A stretch of 64,000 nucleotides of DNA, from NCBI RefSeq assembly GCF_035975855.1, contig NZ_CP109055.1:7192001-7256000 (forward strand), read 5' to 3'. Below, in pieces: positions 44,418 to 52,639 of this stretch; the first letter of the stretch is position 1; each line of letters begins with the position of its first letter. The stretch is from Streptomyces sp. NBC_01304 (GTDB taxonomy: Bacteria; Actinomycetota; Actinomycetes; Streptomycetales; Streptomycetaceae). A program made the translations under genes and the position numbers. A model generated the notes under the pieces. The model did not search any database. It had not been told where the DNA came from and worked only from the letters and a program-made list of their open reading frames with translations.

Positions 44418-45572
44418 TCAGGCCAGTTCGCCGGTGAGGAGGAAGCGCTCGACGCGCTCCTCGTACGGCGCGATGTCGATGCCCTGCCCGTCGAGCCAGG
44501 CGTCGGAGTAGTACTTGTCGAGGTAGCGCTCGCCCGGGTCGCACAGCAGCGTCACCACGCTGCCCCGCTCGCCGCGCGCCCGCATCTCGGAGACGAGCTT
44601 GAAGGCGGCCCAGACGTTGGTGCCGGTGGAGGCGCCGCACTTGCGGCCGAGCAGCCGCTCCAGGACCCGGATGGTGGCGATGGACGCGGCGTCCGGCACC
44701 CGCATCATGCGGTCGACCGCGCCCGCGATGAAGCTGGGCTCGACGCGCTGCCGGCCGATGCCCTCGATCCGCGAGCCGACCTGGGTGGCGGCGGCCGGGT
44801 CGTGGTGCAGCCAGCCCTCGAAGAACGCCGAGTTCTCCGGGTCGGCGACGCAGATGCCGGTCGCGCGCTGGGTGTAGTGGACGTAGCGGGCCAGCGTGGC
44901 CGAGGTGCCGCCGGTGCCCGCGGCCGCGACGATCCAGGCCGGCTCGGGGTGCGGCTCCTGGGCGAGCTGGCGGAAGATCGAGTCGGCGATGTTGCTGTTG
45001 CCGCGCCAGTCGGTGGCCCGCTCGGCGTAGGTGAACTGGTCCATGTAGTGGCCGCCGGTCTCGGCCGCGAGGCGCGCGGAGACCTCGTACACCTCGCACG
45101 GGTTGTCCACCAGGTGGCAGGTGCCGCCGTGGAACTCGATCAGGTCGATCTTCGACCGGGCCGTCGTCTTCGCCATCACCGCGATGAACGGCACCCCGAT
45201 GAGCTTCGCGAAGTACGCCTCCGAGACCGCCGTGGAACCGGACGACGCCTCGATGACCGGCTTTCCGGGGCGGACCCAGCCGTTACACAGCGCGTAGAGG
45301 AAGAGCGAGCGGGCGAGGCGGTGCTTGAGGCTGCCCGTCGGGTGTGTCGACTCGTCCTTCAGGTAGAGGTCTATGCCCCACTCGGCGGGCAGCGGCACCG
45401 GCAGCAGGTGGGTGTCGGCGCTGCGGTTTCCGTCGGCCTGCACCTTGCGGACGGCCTCGCGCAGCCAGCCCCGGTACTCGGGGTCGTAGCGGTCGATGTC
45501 CAGCTCCAGGTCACCGGTGCCGAGGGCGGCGGGGCTGGTGAGGGCTGCGTGGTTCTGCGGGGCGATGGTCAT
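44418..45572 (-). CDS. Cds1-type L-cysteine desulfhydrase (PLP-dependent cysteine synthase family)
   Basis: A 384-residue fold-type II PLP enzyme. Schiff-base Lys83 in [34 protein letters not shown]; the PLP phosphate loop [35 protein letters not shown] near the end. It resembles Cds1 of mycobacteria, which splits cysteine to H2S, pyruvate and ammonia, more than a biosynthetic CysK. It lies between azlD (52 bases upstream) and ridA. A cysteine-synthase-like activity cannot be excluded from sequence. Confidence 0.85.
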   Translation of the reverse strand: MTIAPQNHAALTSPAALGTGDLELDIDRYDPEYRGWLREAVRKVQADGNRSADTHLLPVPLPAEWGIDLYLKDESTHPTGSLKHRLARSLFLYALCNGWVRPGKPVIEASSGSTAVSEAYFAKLIGVPFIAVMAKTTARSKIDLIEFHGGTCHLVDNPCEVYEVSARLAAETGGHYMDQFTYAERATDWRGNSNIADSIFRQLAQEPHPEPAWIVAAAGTGGTSATLARYVHYTQRATGICVADPENSAFFEGWLHHDPAAATQVGSRIEGIGRQRVEPSFIAGAVDRMMRVPDAASIATIRVLERLLGRKCGASTGTNVWAAFKLVSEMRARGERGSVVTLLCDPGERYLDKYYSDAWLDGQGIDIAPYEERVERFLLTGELA

Positions 45573-45624
45573 CGGGGGCGTCCTTCCGGGTGGTGCTGTG
45601 CGGGGGATACGTAGGGGGCGCGGC

Positions 45625-45966
45625 TCAGCCGAAGGGGGCGAACCAGCGGAGCAGCGCGACGGCCAGGACGCCGACGCCGACGGTGGCGTACATGTTCTTG
45701 GTGCGCCAGGCGACCAGCACGGTGGGCACGGCGGCCAGCAACAGCGGGTTGTTCAGGCCGAGTTCGAGCGCGTTCGTGTGCGAGTCCGGGGTGATCAGCG
45801 AAGGGAGGACGAGGGTGGCGAGCACCGCCGGCGGCACGTAGTTCATCCAGCGCAGGACCGACTCGGGGATGGTGACGCGGCCCGCGAGGAAGAGCGGCGC
45901 GACGCGCACGCCGTAGGTCACGACGGTCATGCCGATCAGGACGGCGATCAGGGTGCCGGTGCTCAT
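45625..45966 (-). CDS. azlD: AzlD family branched-chain amino acid exporter subunit
   Basis: A 113-residue membrane protein with about four hydrophobic helices ([40 protein letters not shown] and others), the AzlD/YgaH small subunit. With AzlC it forms an exporter of the AzlCD/BrnFE type, known to move branched-chain amino acids and methionine. It overlaps azlC by 4 bases. Confidence 0.9.
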   Translation of the reverse strand: MSTGTLIAVLIGMTVVTYGVRVAPLFLAGRVTIPESVLRWMNYVPPAVLATLVLPSLITPDSHTNALELGLNNPLLLAAVPTVLVAWRTKNMYATVGVGVLAVALLRWFAPFG

Positions 45967-46751
45967 GACGTGCTCTCCTCAGCGATTTCGGATTCCGTAC
46001 GTACGTTGCCGACGGGGGACTTGTTCTCCCAGCGCAGCCCCACCGTCGCGGCCACCACGGTCGGCACGATCACCGCCCACAGCGGCAGCCCGGCCGCCGT
46101 CATCAGGACCGCGAGGACACCGGCGAGGACGGCGATGACGAGCTCACGGCTGCCCTTGATCAGGACCGCGAGCAGCGCGATGAACATCGCCGTCTGCGAG
46201 AAGTCGAGACCGAGCGCCTTGCTGTCCGGAATGAGGCCGGCGGCGACCGTGCCGAGTGCGGTGGAACCCGCCCAGGCGAAGTGGATGAGGAAATTGAATT
46301 TCCGGCACTCGCCGGCGCCGCGGGTGCGCTTGGAGAATTCGGTGGAGTGGACCGCGAATGCCTCGTCGGTCAGCTGCCAGGCGAATCCCAGCTTGTCGTG
46401 GGTCTCCCAGCCGCGGGTCTTCGGCGCCATGGTCAGCGAGTAGAGGGCGTGCCTGAGGTTGATCAGGAACGTGGTGAAGACGATCGAGACGGGCGAGGCC
46501 CCGGCCTGCAGCGGGCCGAGCGCCGCGAACTGCGAGGAGCCCGCGAACACGACGCCCGACATGGCGATCGCGGCCCAGGATGGCAGGCCGAAGGTCGGGG
46601 CGAGGACGCCGAAGGCGAAGGAGACCGGCAGATAGCCCAGCATGACCGGGCCCGCGGCGGAGGCGGCGGCGCGCCAGTCGGTCACGCCCGGGCCTGCGGC
46701 AGGCTCGGCCGCCTCGGGGCGCAGCGGCGTGAGGGTCTGAGCGGCAGCCAT
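45963..46751 (-). CDS. azlC: AzlC family amino acid exporter subunit
   Basis: A 262-residue large subunit. ATG 46751 (MAAAQTLTP) has GAGAGG 7 bases upstream. About seven to eight transmembrane segments; conserved PVMLGYLPVSFAFGVLA, FAGSSQFAALGPL and FLINLRHALYSLTMAP. It partners with AzlD; the LysR gene lies upstream on the same strand. The cargo may be branched-chain amino acids, methionine or, given the neighbours, cysteine-derived compounds. Confidence 0.9.
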   Translation of the reverse strand: MAAAQTLTPLRPEAAEPAAGPGVTDWRAAASAAGPVMLGYLPVSFAFGVLAPTFGLPSWAAIAMSGVVFAGSSQFAALGPLQAGASPVSIVFTTFLINLRHALYSLTMAPKTRGWETHDKLGFAWQLTDEAFAVHSTEFSKRTRGAGECRKFNFLIHFAWAGSTALGTVAAGLIPDSKALGLDFSQTAMFIALLAVLIKGSRELVIAVLAGVLAVLMTAAGLPLWAVIVPTVVAATVGLRWENKSPVGNVRTESEIAEESTS

Positions 46752-46900
46752 GATCCAACCTCTCTGTCGGGTCCTTTCGCATTTCATGCTAGAAACCGGA
46801 AAAGAGGCTCAGTAGCCGAAAAGGTCCCTACTTGTGAAGCGATCCGAGAGGGGTGCTGCAAATTCTCCTAATGGACCTCGGTAACCGACCTAAGTCCTTT

Positions 46901-47890
46901 TCATGCGGAATTCTTGGAGGTGGCCAAAGGGCCCCTTTGGGCCGCGGCCAGCTCCGTCATCGACACCGCGAGCCCGAATTGCTGGATCATCGCCGCCACC
47001 GCGGGCACCGCGTCCAGGTCCGGCAGCGTCACCGCGAGCACGCGCCGCTCCTGGGCCGGTGCCACCTCCAGGGCGCGCACCCCGGGCGGCAGCCCGCCGA
47101 GCAGGGCGAGCTGCGGCACCAGGGCGATGCCCAGGCCCTCGGCGACCAGGCCCGCGACGGCCGGGTGGTCGTCCGTGGCGTAGTCGATGTCCGGGTGGAA
47201 CCCGGCCTCCTGGCAGGCGTCCACCAGATGGCCCCGGCACTGCGGGCAGCCCGCGATCCAGCTCTCCTTGGCCAGCTCGGTCAGGTGCAGCGGCTCGGTG
47301 CGGGCGGTGCCGGACAGGCGGTGGCCGGGCGGGAGCAGGACCCGCATCCGCTCCGTGAACAGGGGGTGGGCGCTGAGCTCGGCGAGATCGGCGGCCTTGC
47401 TGTCGCCGGAGCGGCCGGTGGCCGCGTCCTTGACCGCCGGATAGTCGAAGACCAGGGCCACCTCGCAGTCGCCGCCGCGCAGCAGCCCCACGGCCTCCGG
47501 CGGCTCCGCCTCGACGAGGGTGACCCGTAGGTCGGGGTGGGCGCGCCGGGCCAGCGAGATGGCCTTGGGGACCAGCGCGGAGCAGGCGCTGGGAAACGCG
47601 GCGACCCGCACCCGCCCTGCCCGCAGCCCGGCGATGGCCTTGATCTCCGCCTCGGCGGTGTTCATGGCGCCGAGGATGGTCGCGGCATGCCGGCACAGGG
47701 ACTCGCCGGCCTCGGTGAGCTGCATCTGGCGGCCCGAGCGGACGATCAGCGGGGTTCCCAGGGCCCGCTCGATGGCCTTGATCTGCTGGCTGATGGCCGG
47801 CTGGGTGTAGCCCAGCTGGCGGGCGGCCGCGGAGAAGGAGCCCGTACGGGCCACCGTCCTAAAGATGGTCAATTGCCGCATTTCAATCAC
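46901..47890 (-). CDS. LysR family transcriptional regulator
   Basis: A 329-residue LTTR. N-terminal winged HTH (LTIFRTVARTGSFSAAARQL, TQPAISQQIKAIERALG) and a two-lobed effector domain from about residue 90. A CPQCRGHLVDAC cluster in the effector domain has three closely spaced cysteines, unusual for the family and perhaps redox- or sulfide-sensitive (inference). It lies 149 bases upstream of azlC on the same strand and is a likely regulator of azlCD-cds-ridA. Confidence 0.88.
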   Translation of the reverse strand: MIEMRQLTIFRTVARTGSFSAAARQLGYTQPAISQQIKAIERALGTPLIVRSGRQMQLTEAGESLCRHAATILGAMNTAEAEIKAIAGLRAGRVRVAAFPSACSALVPKAISLARRAHPDLRVTLVEAEPPEAVGLLRGGDCEVALVFDYPAVKDAATGRSGDSKAADLAELSAHPLFTERMRVLLPPGHRLSGTARTEPLHLTELAKESWIAGCPQCRGHLVDACQEAGFHPDIDYATDDHPAVAGLVAEGLGIALVPQLALLGGLPPGVRALEVAPAQERRVLAVTLPDLDAVPAVAAMIQQFGLAVSMTELAAAQRGPLATSKNSA

Positions 47891-47952
47891 ATGGTCACGG
47901 TACGGGGGACGCGCGGTCAGCGGCGAACGGCGGATCGGGGAGAATGGGCGCC

Positions 47953-48891
47953 ATGAGCGCTCCTTCCCCGACCCAACCGACTCACCGCGCGGGCTTCGCC
48001 TGCTTCGTCGGCCGACCCAACGCCGGCAAGTCGACCCTCACCAACGCCCTCGTCGGGACGAAGGTCGCCATCACCTCGAACCGCCCGCAGACCACCCGGC
48101 ACACGGTGCGCGGCATCGTGCACCGCCCGGACGCGCAGCTGATCCTGGTGGACACCCCCGGCCTGCACAAGCCGCGCACGCTGCTCGGCCAGCGCCTGAA
48201 CGACGTCGTGCGCACGACGTGGGCCGAGGTCGACGTGATCGGGTTCTGTGTGCCCGCGAACGAGAAGCTGGGCCCCGGTGACAAGTTCATCGCCAAGGAG
48301 CTCGCGGGGATCAAGAAGACCCCCAAGATCGCTCTCGTCACCAAGACGGACCTGGTCGACTCGAAGACCCTCGCCGAGCAGCTCATCGCCCTCGACCAGC
48401 TCGCCACGGAGCTCGGCTTCGAGTGGGCGGAGATCATCCCGGTCTCGGCGGTCGGCAACACCCAGGTCGACCTGGTCGCCGACCTGATCGTCCCGCTCCT
48501 GCCGGAGAGCCCGCCGCTCTACCCGGAGGGCGACCTCACCGACGAGCCCGAGCAGGTCATGGTCGCCGAGCTGATCCGCGAGGCCGCGCTCGAGGGCGTA
48601 CGGGACGAGCTGCCGCACTCCATCGCGGTCGTCGTCGAGGAGATGATCCCGCGCGAGGACCGCCCGGCGGACAAGCCGCTGCTCGACATCCACGCCTTCG
48701 TCTACATCGAGCGCTCCAGCCAGAAGGGCATCATCATCGGCCCGAAGGGCAAGCGCCTGAAGGACGTCGGCACCAAGTCCCGCAAGCAGATCGAGGCACT
48801 GCTGGGTACGCCGGTCTTCCTCGACCTGCACGTCAAGGTCGCCAAGGACTGGCAGCGCGACCCGAAGCAGCTGCGGAAGCTGGGGTTCTGA
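47953..48891 (+). CDS. era: GTPase Era
   Basis: A 312-residue ribosome-assembly GTPase. Start ATG 47953 (MSAPSPTQP); an ATG at 47944 lies too close to GGGGAGA. G1 GRPNAGKST at residues 20-28; DTPGL and TKTD follow; C-terminal KH domain with IIGPKGKRLKDVG. It binds 16S rRNA near the 3' end, working with YbeY in 30S maturation. The stop lies within a 40-base tandem repeat. Confidence 0.95.
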   Translation: MSAPSPTQPTHRAGFACFVGRPNAGKSTLTNALVGTKVAITSNRPQTTRHTVRGIVHRPDAQLILVDTPGLHKPRTLLGQRLNDVVRTTWAEVDVIGFCVPANEKLGPGDKFIAKELAGIKKTPKIALVTKTDLVDSKTLAEQLIALDQLATELGFEWAEIIPVSAVGNTQVDLVADLIVPLLPESPPLYPEGDLTDEPEQVMVAELIREAALEGVRDELPHSIAVVVEEMIPREDRPADKPLLDIHAFVYIERSSQKGIIIGPKGKRLKDVGTKSRKQIEALLGTPVFLDLHVKVAKDWQRDPKQLRKLGF

Positions 48892-48971
48892 GGGCGGGCT
48901 GCGTGGGTCGGGTGTTCGGCTCGGGTTCTGAGCGGGGGCTGCGCGGGCCGGGTGTTCGGCTCGGGTTCTGA
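48883..48971 (+). repeat. 40-bp tandem duplication spanning the era stop codon
   Basis: GGGTTCTGA, containing the era stop, recurs at 48883, 48923 and 48963, exactly 40 bases apart, with the intervening GCGTGGGTCGGGTGTTCGGC / GCGCGGGCCGGGTGTTCGGC nearly identical. Two full units and a partial third. Confidence 0.9.
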
Positions 48972-48992
48972 CCGCCCGGGCCACCGCTGCCG

Positions 48993-49838
48993 CTACGGGG
49001 TCGGCGTCAGGTCCTGCAGGCCCACCACCCGCAGCAGCTCCAGTCGCTCGTACGCCTCCGAACCCGGCCGCGCCGTGTACACGATCAGCATCTGGTCGTG
49101 GCCCGCGCTGAGCAATACCTCGCAGTCCAGCTCGAGCAGTCCCACCAGCGGATGCACGAAGCGCTTGGTACAGGAGCGGCGCAGGGCGACCTCGTGGGCC
49201 TCCCAGAGTTCCCTGAACTCGGCGCTCGTGGCGCGCAGTTCGGCCACCAGGGCGGCCGGTACCGGATCGTCGGGCCGGGCCGCGGTGACCGCGCGGAGGT
49301 TGGCCACGTGGGAGCGGGCGTGGTCGGCGTGGTCCTCGGGCGGGAACAGGGCGCGGCAGTCCGGTTCGGTGAAGTAGCGCCGCATCAGGTTGCGTTCGGC
49401 CGGCGGCCGGGACATGGTGTCGCCGGCCAGCGCCACCGCCATCCGGTTCTGGGCAAGCACCTCGCCGACATCGCTGACGACCTGCGCGGGCGAGTCGTGC
49501 AGCCGGTCCAGGATCAGCAGAAGTCCCGGGCGCACGTGGGGAGATGAGGCCCCGCCGCGAGGTGGTTCCTCGCCCGCCAGATGGAAGAGATGGGCGCTCT
49601 CGTCGTCGGTCAGGCGCAGCGCGCGGGCCAGCGCCGTCAGCATCTGCCGGGACGGGCGCGGCCCGCGCCGCTGCTCCAGGCGGGCGTAGTAGTCCACGGA
49701 CATCCCGGCCAGCTGCGCCACCTCCTCGCGCCGCAGCCCGGGCGTGCGGCGCCGCGCCCCGGGCGGCAGCCCGACATCGGCAGGGTCGAGGCGGCCCCGG
49801 CTGCGGCGCAGGAAGTCGGCGAGTTCGGTTCGGTTCAC
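48993..49838 (-). CDS. XRE-family regulator with MmyB-like domain
   Basis: A 281-residue regulator from GTG 49838, which follows a G-rich ribosome site. HTH at 5-85 (LADFLRRSRGRLDPADVGLP, RRRTPGLRREEVAQLAGMSV, YYARLEQRRGPRPSRQ), then the MmyB/PAS-like ligand domain with EVLAQNRMAVALAG, RYFTEPDCRALFPPE and KRFVHPLVGLLEL. Divergent from an SDR gene with a perfect palindrome between. Same architecture as the regulator at 38165. Confidence 0.9.
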   Translation of the reverse strand: MNRTELADFLRRSRGRLDPADVGLPPGARRRTPGLRREEVAQLAGMSVDYYARLEQRRGPRPSRQMLTALARALRLTDDESAHLFHLAGEEPPRGGASSPHVRPGLLLILDRLHDSPAQVVSDVGEVLAQNRMAVALAGDTMSRPPAERNLMRRYFTEPDCRALFPPEDHADHARSHVANLRAVTAARPDDPVPAALVAELRATSAEFRELWEAHEVALRRSCTKRFVHPLVGLLELDCEVLLSAGHDQMLIVYTARPGSEAYERLELLRVVGLQDLTPTP

Positions 49839-49924
49839 ACCCCCCAGCTTGGCCCGGACCCGGCGGCGTATCCAGGGACCGGCAGTCCCCTGATCAAGAG
49901 GTCTCTCCCGCCGGCCCGCGCCCT

Positions 49925-49939
49925 CCTCAACTCTTGAGG
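49925..49939. promoter_or_regulatory. Perfect palindrome between XRE regulator and SDR gene
   Basis: CCTCAA-CTC-TTGAGG lies 41 bases before the SDR start. A likely operator of the divergent regulator. A second, weaker repeat, GGGAC-CGGCA-GTCCC, lies about 50 bases further toward the regulator. Confidence 0.55.
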
Positions 49940-49979
49940 CACGCAAGGGAGTCACCCGACCGACTGAGGAGAACAGCTC

Positions 49980-50843
49980 ATGCTGACTTTGGTGACAGGC
50001 GCGACCGGAGCCGTCGGAAGCCGCTTCGTGCCCAGGCTGCTGCAGCAGCGCGCACCCGGCGACGAGGTGCGGGTCCTGGTGCGCGACGAGGCCAAGGGCG
50101 AGCCGTTCGCGGCGCTCGGCGCCCAGGTGGCGGCCGGTGATCTGCGGGACGCCGAAACCCTCGGCAAGGCGCTGACCGGCGTGGACGCGGTGGTCAACAT
50201 CGCGGCGTCGTTCCGCGGCGTGCCCGACGAGGAGGCCTGGGCGGTGAACCGCGACGCGGCCCTCGAACTCGGCCGGGCGGCCGTCGCCTCGGGGGCCCGC
50301 CGGTTCGTCCAGGTCAGCACGGGCCTGGTGTACGGCAAGGGCCGCGGCCGCATGCTCACGGAGGACGACGAGACGATTCCGGGCGGGGCCATGTGGGGCG
50401 CGTACCCCCGGGCGAAGGCCGAGGCGGAGCGCGGCCTGCTCGCCCTGCACGCGGCCGAGGGCCTGGACGTCCGGATCGGCCGCCTCTCCTTCGTGTACGG
50501 CGAGGGCGACCCGCACCTGGCGCAGTCCCTGATGTGGGCCGGCCAGTGGGCGGCGGCCCAGCGCCTGCAGATGGTGCACCACGCGGATGTCTCCCAGGCC
50601 CTGCTGCGCCTGCTGTACGCACCCGGCGCGGACGGCCGCATCTACAACATCGCGGACGACGCCCCGATCACCGCGGTGGAGCTGTACCAGCTCAACGGCC
50701 GTGAGATTCCAGGGGAGTTGTACGACCGGGTGGACGACGACCCCTGGTTCGCCTGCACCTCCACCGACCGCATCCGCCGCGAACTGGGCTTCCGTCCGGT
50801 GTACCCGTCGGTGTGGACGGCACGGGACGCCGGCGCGCTGTAA
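49980..50843 (+). CDS. NAD(P)-dependent extended SDR/epimerase-like enzyme
   Basis: A 287-residue Rossmann protein with LVTGATGAVGSRFVPRLL at the start (GxxGxxG), VVNIAASFRG, VQVSTGLVYGKG and the catalytic YPRAKAEAER (YxxxK). NAD-dependent epimerase/dehydratase type. GAGGAG ribosome site before ATG 49980. Divergent from the XRE regulator, a common pairing in which the regulator represses the oxidoreductase. Substrate unknown. Confidence 0.9.
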   Translation: MLTLVTGATGAVGSRFVPRLLQQRAPGDEVRVLVRDEAKGEPFAALGAQVAAGDLRDAETLGKALTGVDAVVNIAASFRGVPDEEAWAVNRDAALELGRAAVASGARRFVQVSTGLVYGKGRGRMLTEDDETIPGGAMWGAYPRAKAEAERGLLALHAAEGLDVRIGRLSFVYGEGDPHLAQSLMWAGQWAAAQRLQMVHHADVSQALLRLLYAPGADGRIYNIADDAPITAVELYQLNGREIPGELYDRVDDDPWFACTSTDRIRRELGFRPVYPSVWTARDAGAL

Positions 50844-50884
50844 GCCCCGGAGGCCCTGAGGGGTCCTGAGGGGCCCTGCGAGGC

Positions 50885-52246
50885 TCAGCCCCGCTGCCCC
50901 CGCAAGGCATCCCGCAGCCACGCGTACGACGCCTTCGGAGTCCGCTCCAGCGTCTCGTAGTCCACGTGCACCAGACCGAACCGCTGCGAATACCCCTCCG
51001 CCCACTCGAAGTTGTCGAGCAGCGACCACACGAAATAGCCGCGTACGTCGACCCCCGCCGCCATCGCCCGGTGCAGCGCCCGCAGATGGGAGTCGAGGTA
51101 CGCGATCCGGTCCTGGTCGTCGAGGCCCTCGTACGAGCAGCCGTTCTCGGTGATCATGATCGGGGGCAGCCGGTCGCCGTAGCGGTCACGGAAGGCGAGG
51201 AGGAGTTCGGTGAGGGCCTCGGGAACCACCGGCCAGCCGAAGTCGGTCACCGGGTAGCCCTCGATGTCCCTTGGTGCGAAGGGCATTTGGGGCGGTATGG
51301 TCACCCCGTTGAAGTCGGTGGGCTCCAGGCCGGGCGCGCCCACCTTGGTCGGCTGGTAGTAGTTCACGCCGTACCAGTCGAGCGGTTCGGAGATCGTCTT
51401 CAGGTCCGCGTCGAGGGACGGTGACGGCATCAGCTCACCGATGGGGTCCGGGTAGCGGCCGAGGAGCAGCGGATCGGAGAAGAGCCGGTTCAGGAGTACG
51501 TCGTAGAAGTCGGCGGCGGCCGTGTCCTCGGGGGCGTCCGAGGCGGCCCAGGTCGGCCCGTGCGAGTTGGCCACCCCGATGCTGCGCGCGCCCGCCGCCC
51601 GCAGGGCCTGCACGGCGAGCCCGTGCGCGAGGAGCTGGTGGTGGGCCACCGGGAGCGCGTCGAAGAGCAGCTCCTTGCCGGGGGCGTGCTCCCCGATGGC
51701 GTACCCCAACAGGGTGTGTTCCGCAGGCTCGTTGAGGGTGATCCACCGCTCGACCCGGTCGCCGATGCGGTCCGCGACCACGGCCGCGTACTCGGCGAAG
51801 CGAGCGGCCGTGTCGCGGTTCAGCCAGCCGCCGCGCTCCTCGACCGCGAGGGGCGTGTCCCAGTGGAAGAGCGTCGGCAGGGGACGTATGCCCGCGGCGC
51901 ACAGCTCGTCCACGAGCCGGTCGTAGAAGCCGAGCCCCTCGGCGCTCACCCGGTCGTCGCCGTGCGGATGCACCCGCGGCCAGGAGACGGAGAAGCGGTA
52001 CGCACCCACCCCCAGGTCGGCGAGGAGCGCGACGTCCTCGCGGTAGCGGTGGAAGTGGTCGCAGGCGACGGTCGCGGTCGAACCGTCCTTGACCTGCCCC
52101 GGCACCGCGCTGAAGGCGTCCCACACGGAAGGACCCCGCTCGCCCGCGGCGCCCTCGATCTGGTGGGCGGACGTGGACACGCCCCACAGGAAGTCGTGGG
52201 GGAAGCGGGGCAGGGGTGCGCGGGTCGGGGCCATGCTCGTGATCAT
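50885..52246 (-). CDS. GH1 family beta-glucosidase
   Basis: A 453-residue cytosolic retaining glycosidase. N-terminal FPHDFLWGVSTSAHQIEGA; acid/base Glu173 in TLNEP; nucleophile Glu367 in ITENG; C-terminal YFVWSLLDNFEWAEGYSQRF. Hydrolyses beta-glucosides such as cellobiose. Start at ATG 52246 or at ATG 52234 (MAPTR); neither has a clear ribosome site. A CTCGTG...CACGAG inverted repeat overlaps the start. No sugar transporter is adjacent. Confidence 0.92.
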   Translation of the reverse strand: MITSMAPTRAPLPRFPHDFLWGVSTSAHQIEGAAGERGPSVWDAFSAVPGQVKDGSTATVACDHFHRYREDVALLADLGVGAYRFSVSWPRVHPHGDDRVSAEGLGFYDRLVDELCAAGIRPLPTLFHWDTPLAVEERGGWLNRDTAARFAEYAAVVADRIGDRVERWITLNEPAEHTLLGYAIGEHAPGKELLFDALPVAHHQLLAHGLAVQALRAAGARSIGVANSHGPTWAASDAPEDTAAADFYDVLLNRLFSDPLLLGRYPDPIGELMPSPSLDADLKTISEPLDWYGVNYYQPTKVGAPGLEPTDFNGVTIPPQMPFAPRDIEGYPVTDFGWPVVPEALTELLLAFRDRYGDRLPPIMITENGCSYEGLDDQDRIAYLDSHLRALHRAMAAGVDVRGYFVWSLLDNFEWAEGYSQRFGLVHVDYETLERTPKASYAWLRDALRGQRG

Positions 52247-52258
52247 GGTAACCACGAG
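52236..52258. promoter_or_regulatory. Inverted repeat over the beta-glucosidase start
   Basis: CTCGTG-11 bases-CACGAG overlaps the translation start. It could be a repressor site; it does not match the CebR/BglR TGGGAGCGCTCCCA consensus. Confidence 0.3.
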
Positions 52259-52278
52259 TACGGGTGTCAACGGGTGGG

Positions 52279-52545
52279 CTAGGCACCTTCCTTGAGGACC
52301 CGCGAGATCAACTTGCGCTGTTCGTCCGTGAGCCTCGGGTCGGAGCAGTACGCCGTCCGCCCGTCGATGGTGATCTGGTAGCTGAACCCGTCCGGAACCC
52401 CTATCGGTGGCGTGCCCCGGCCCGCGGCCACTGCCTGCTCGGCCAGGGCATGCCACTCCTGTGCATCGGCCCGCCCCGAGGTGTCCACCTCGGCATGGCG
52501 GTCGATTCCGGCGAAGCCTCCCGTGCGCCTTACCTGAATACGCAT
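52279..52545 (-). CDS. Emfourin-like inhibitor of the adjacent M4 protease
   Basis: An 88-residue protein from ATG 52545 (MRIQVRRTGGFAGIDRHAEV), with AGGGA upstream. It has the emfourin (protealysin inhibitor, M4in) layout: N-terminal RTGGFAG strand, a central helix with LAEQAVAA, then PDGFSYQITIDG and a C-terminal helix. It directly follows the M4 protease gene on the same strand, as in Serratia protealysin operons. A cytosolic inhibitor guarding against premature protease activity. Confidence 0.85.
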   Translation of the reverse strand: MRIQVRRTGGFAGIDRHAEVDTSGRADAQEWHALAEQAVAAGRGTPPIGVPDGFSYQITIDGRTAYCSDPRLTDEQRKLISRVLKEGA

Positions 52546-52639
52546 GGGTCCCTGTCTAGTACGGGAACGGCCCCGGCGGTAGACCGGATCGGGCGAACCG
52601 GATCGGGCGGTCGGCCCGTCCGGCGGACGGACCCCCGGG

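Noticed and set aside
44418..45572. Calling the PLP enzyme a biosynthetic cysteine synthase (CysK/CysM)
   Set aside because: The sequence layout and the RidA/AzlCD context fit Cds1-like desulfhydrase better; the alternative remains possible and is noted.
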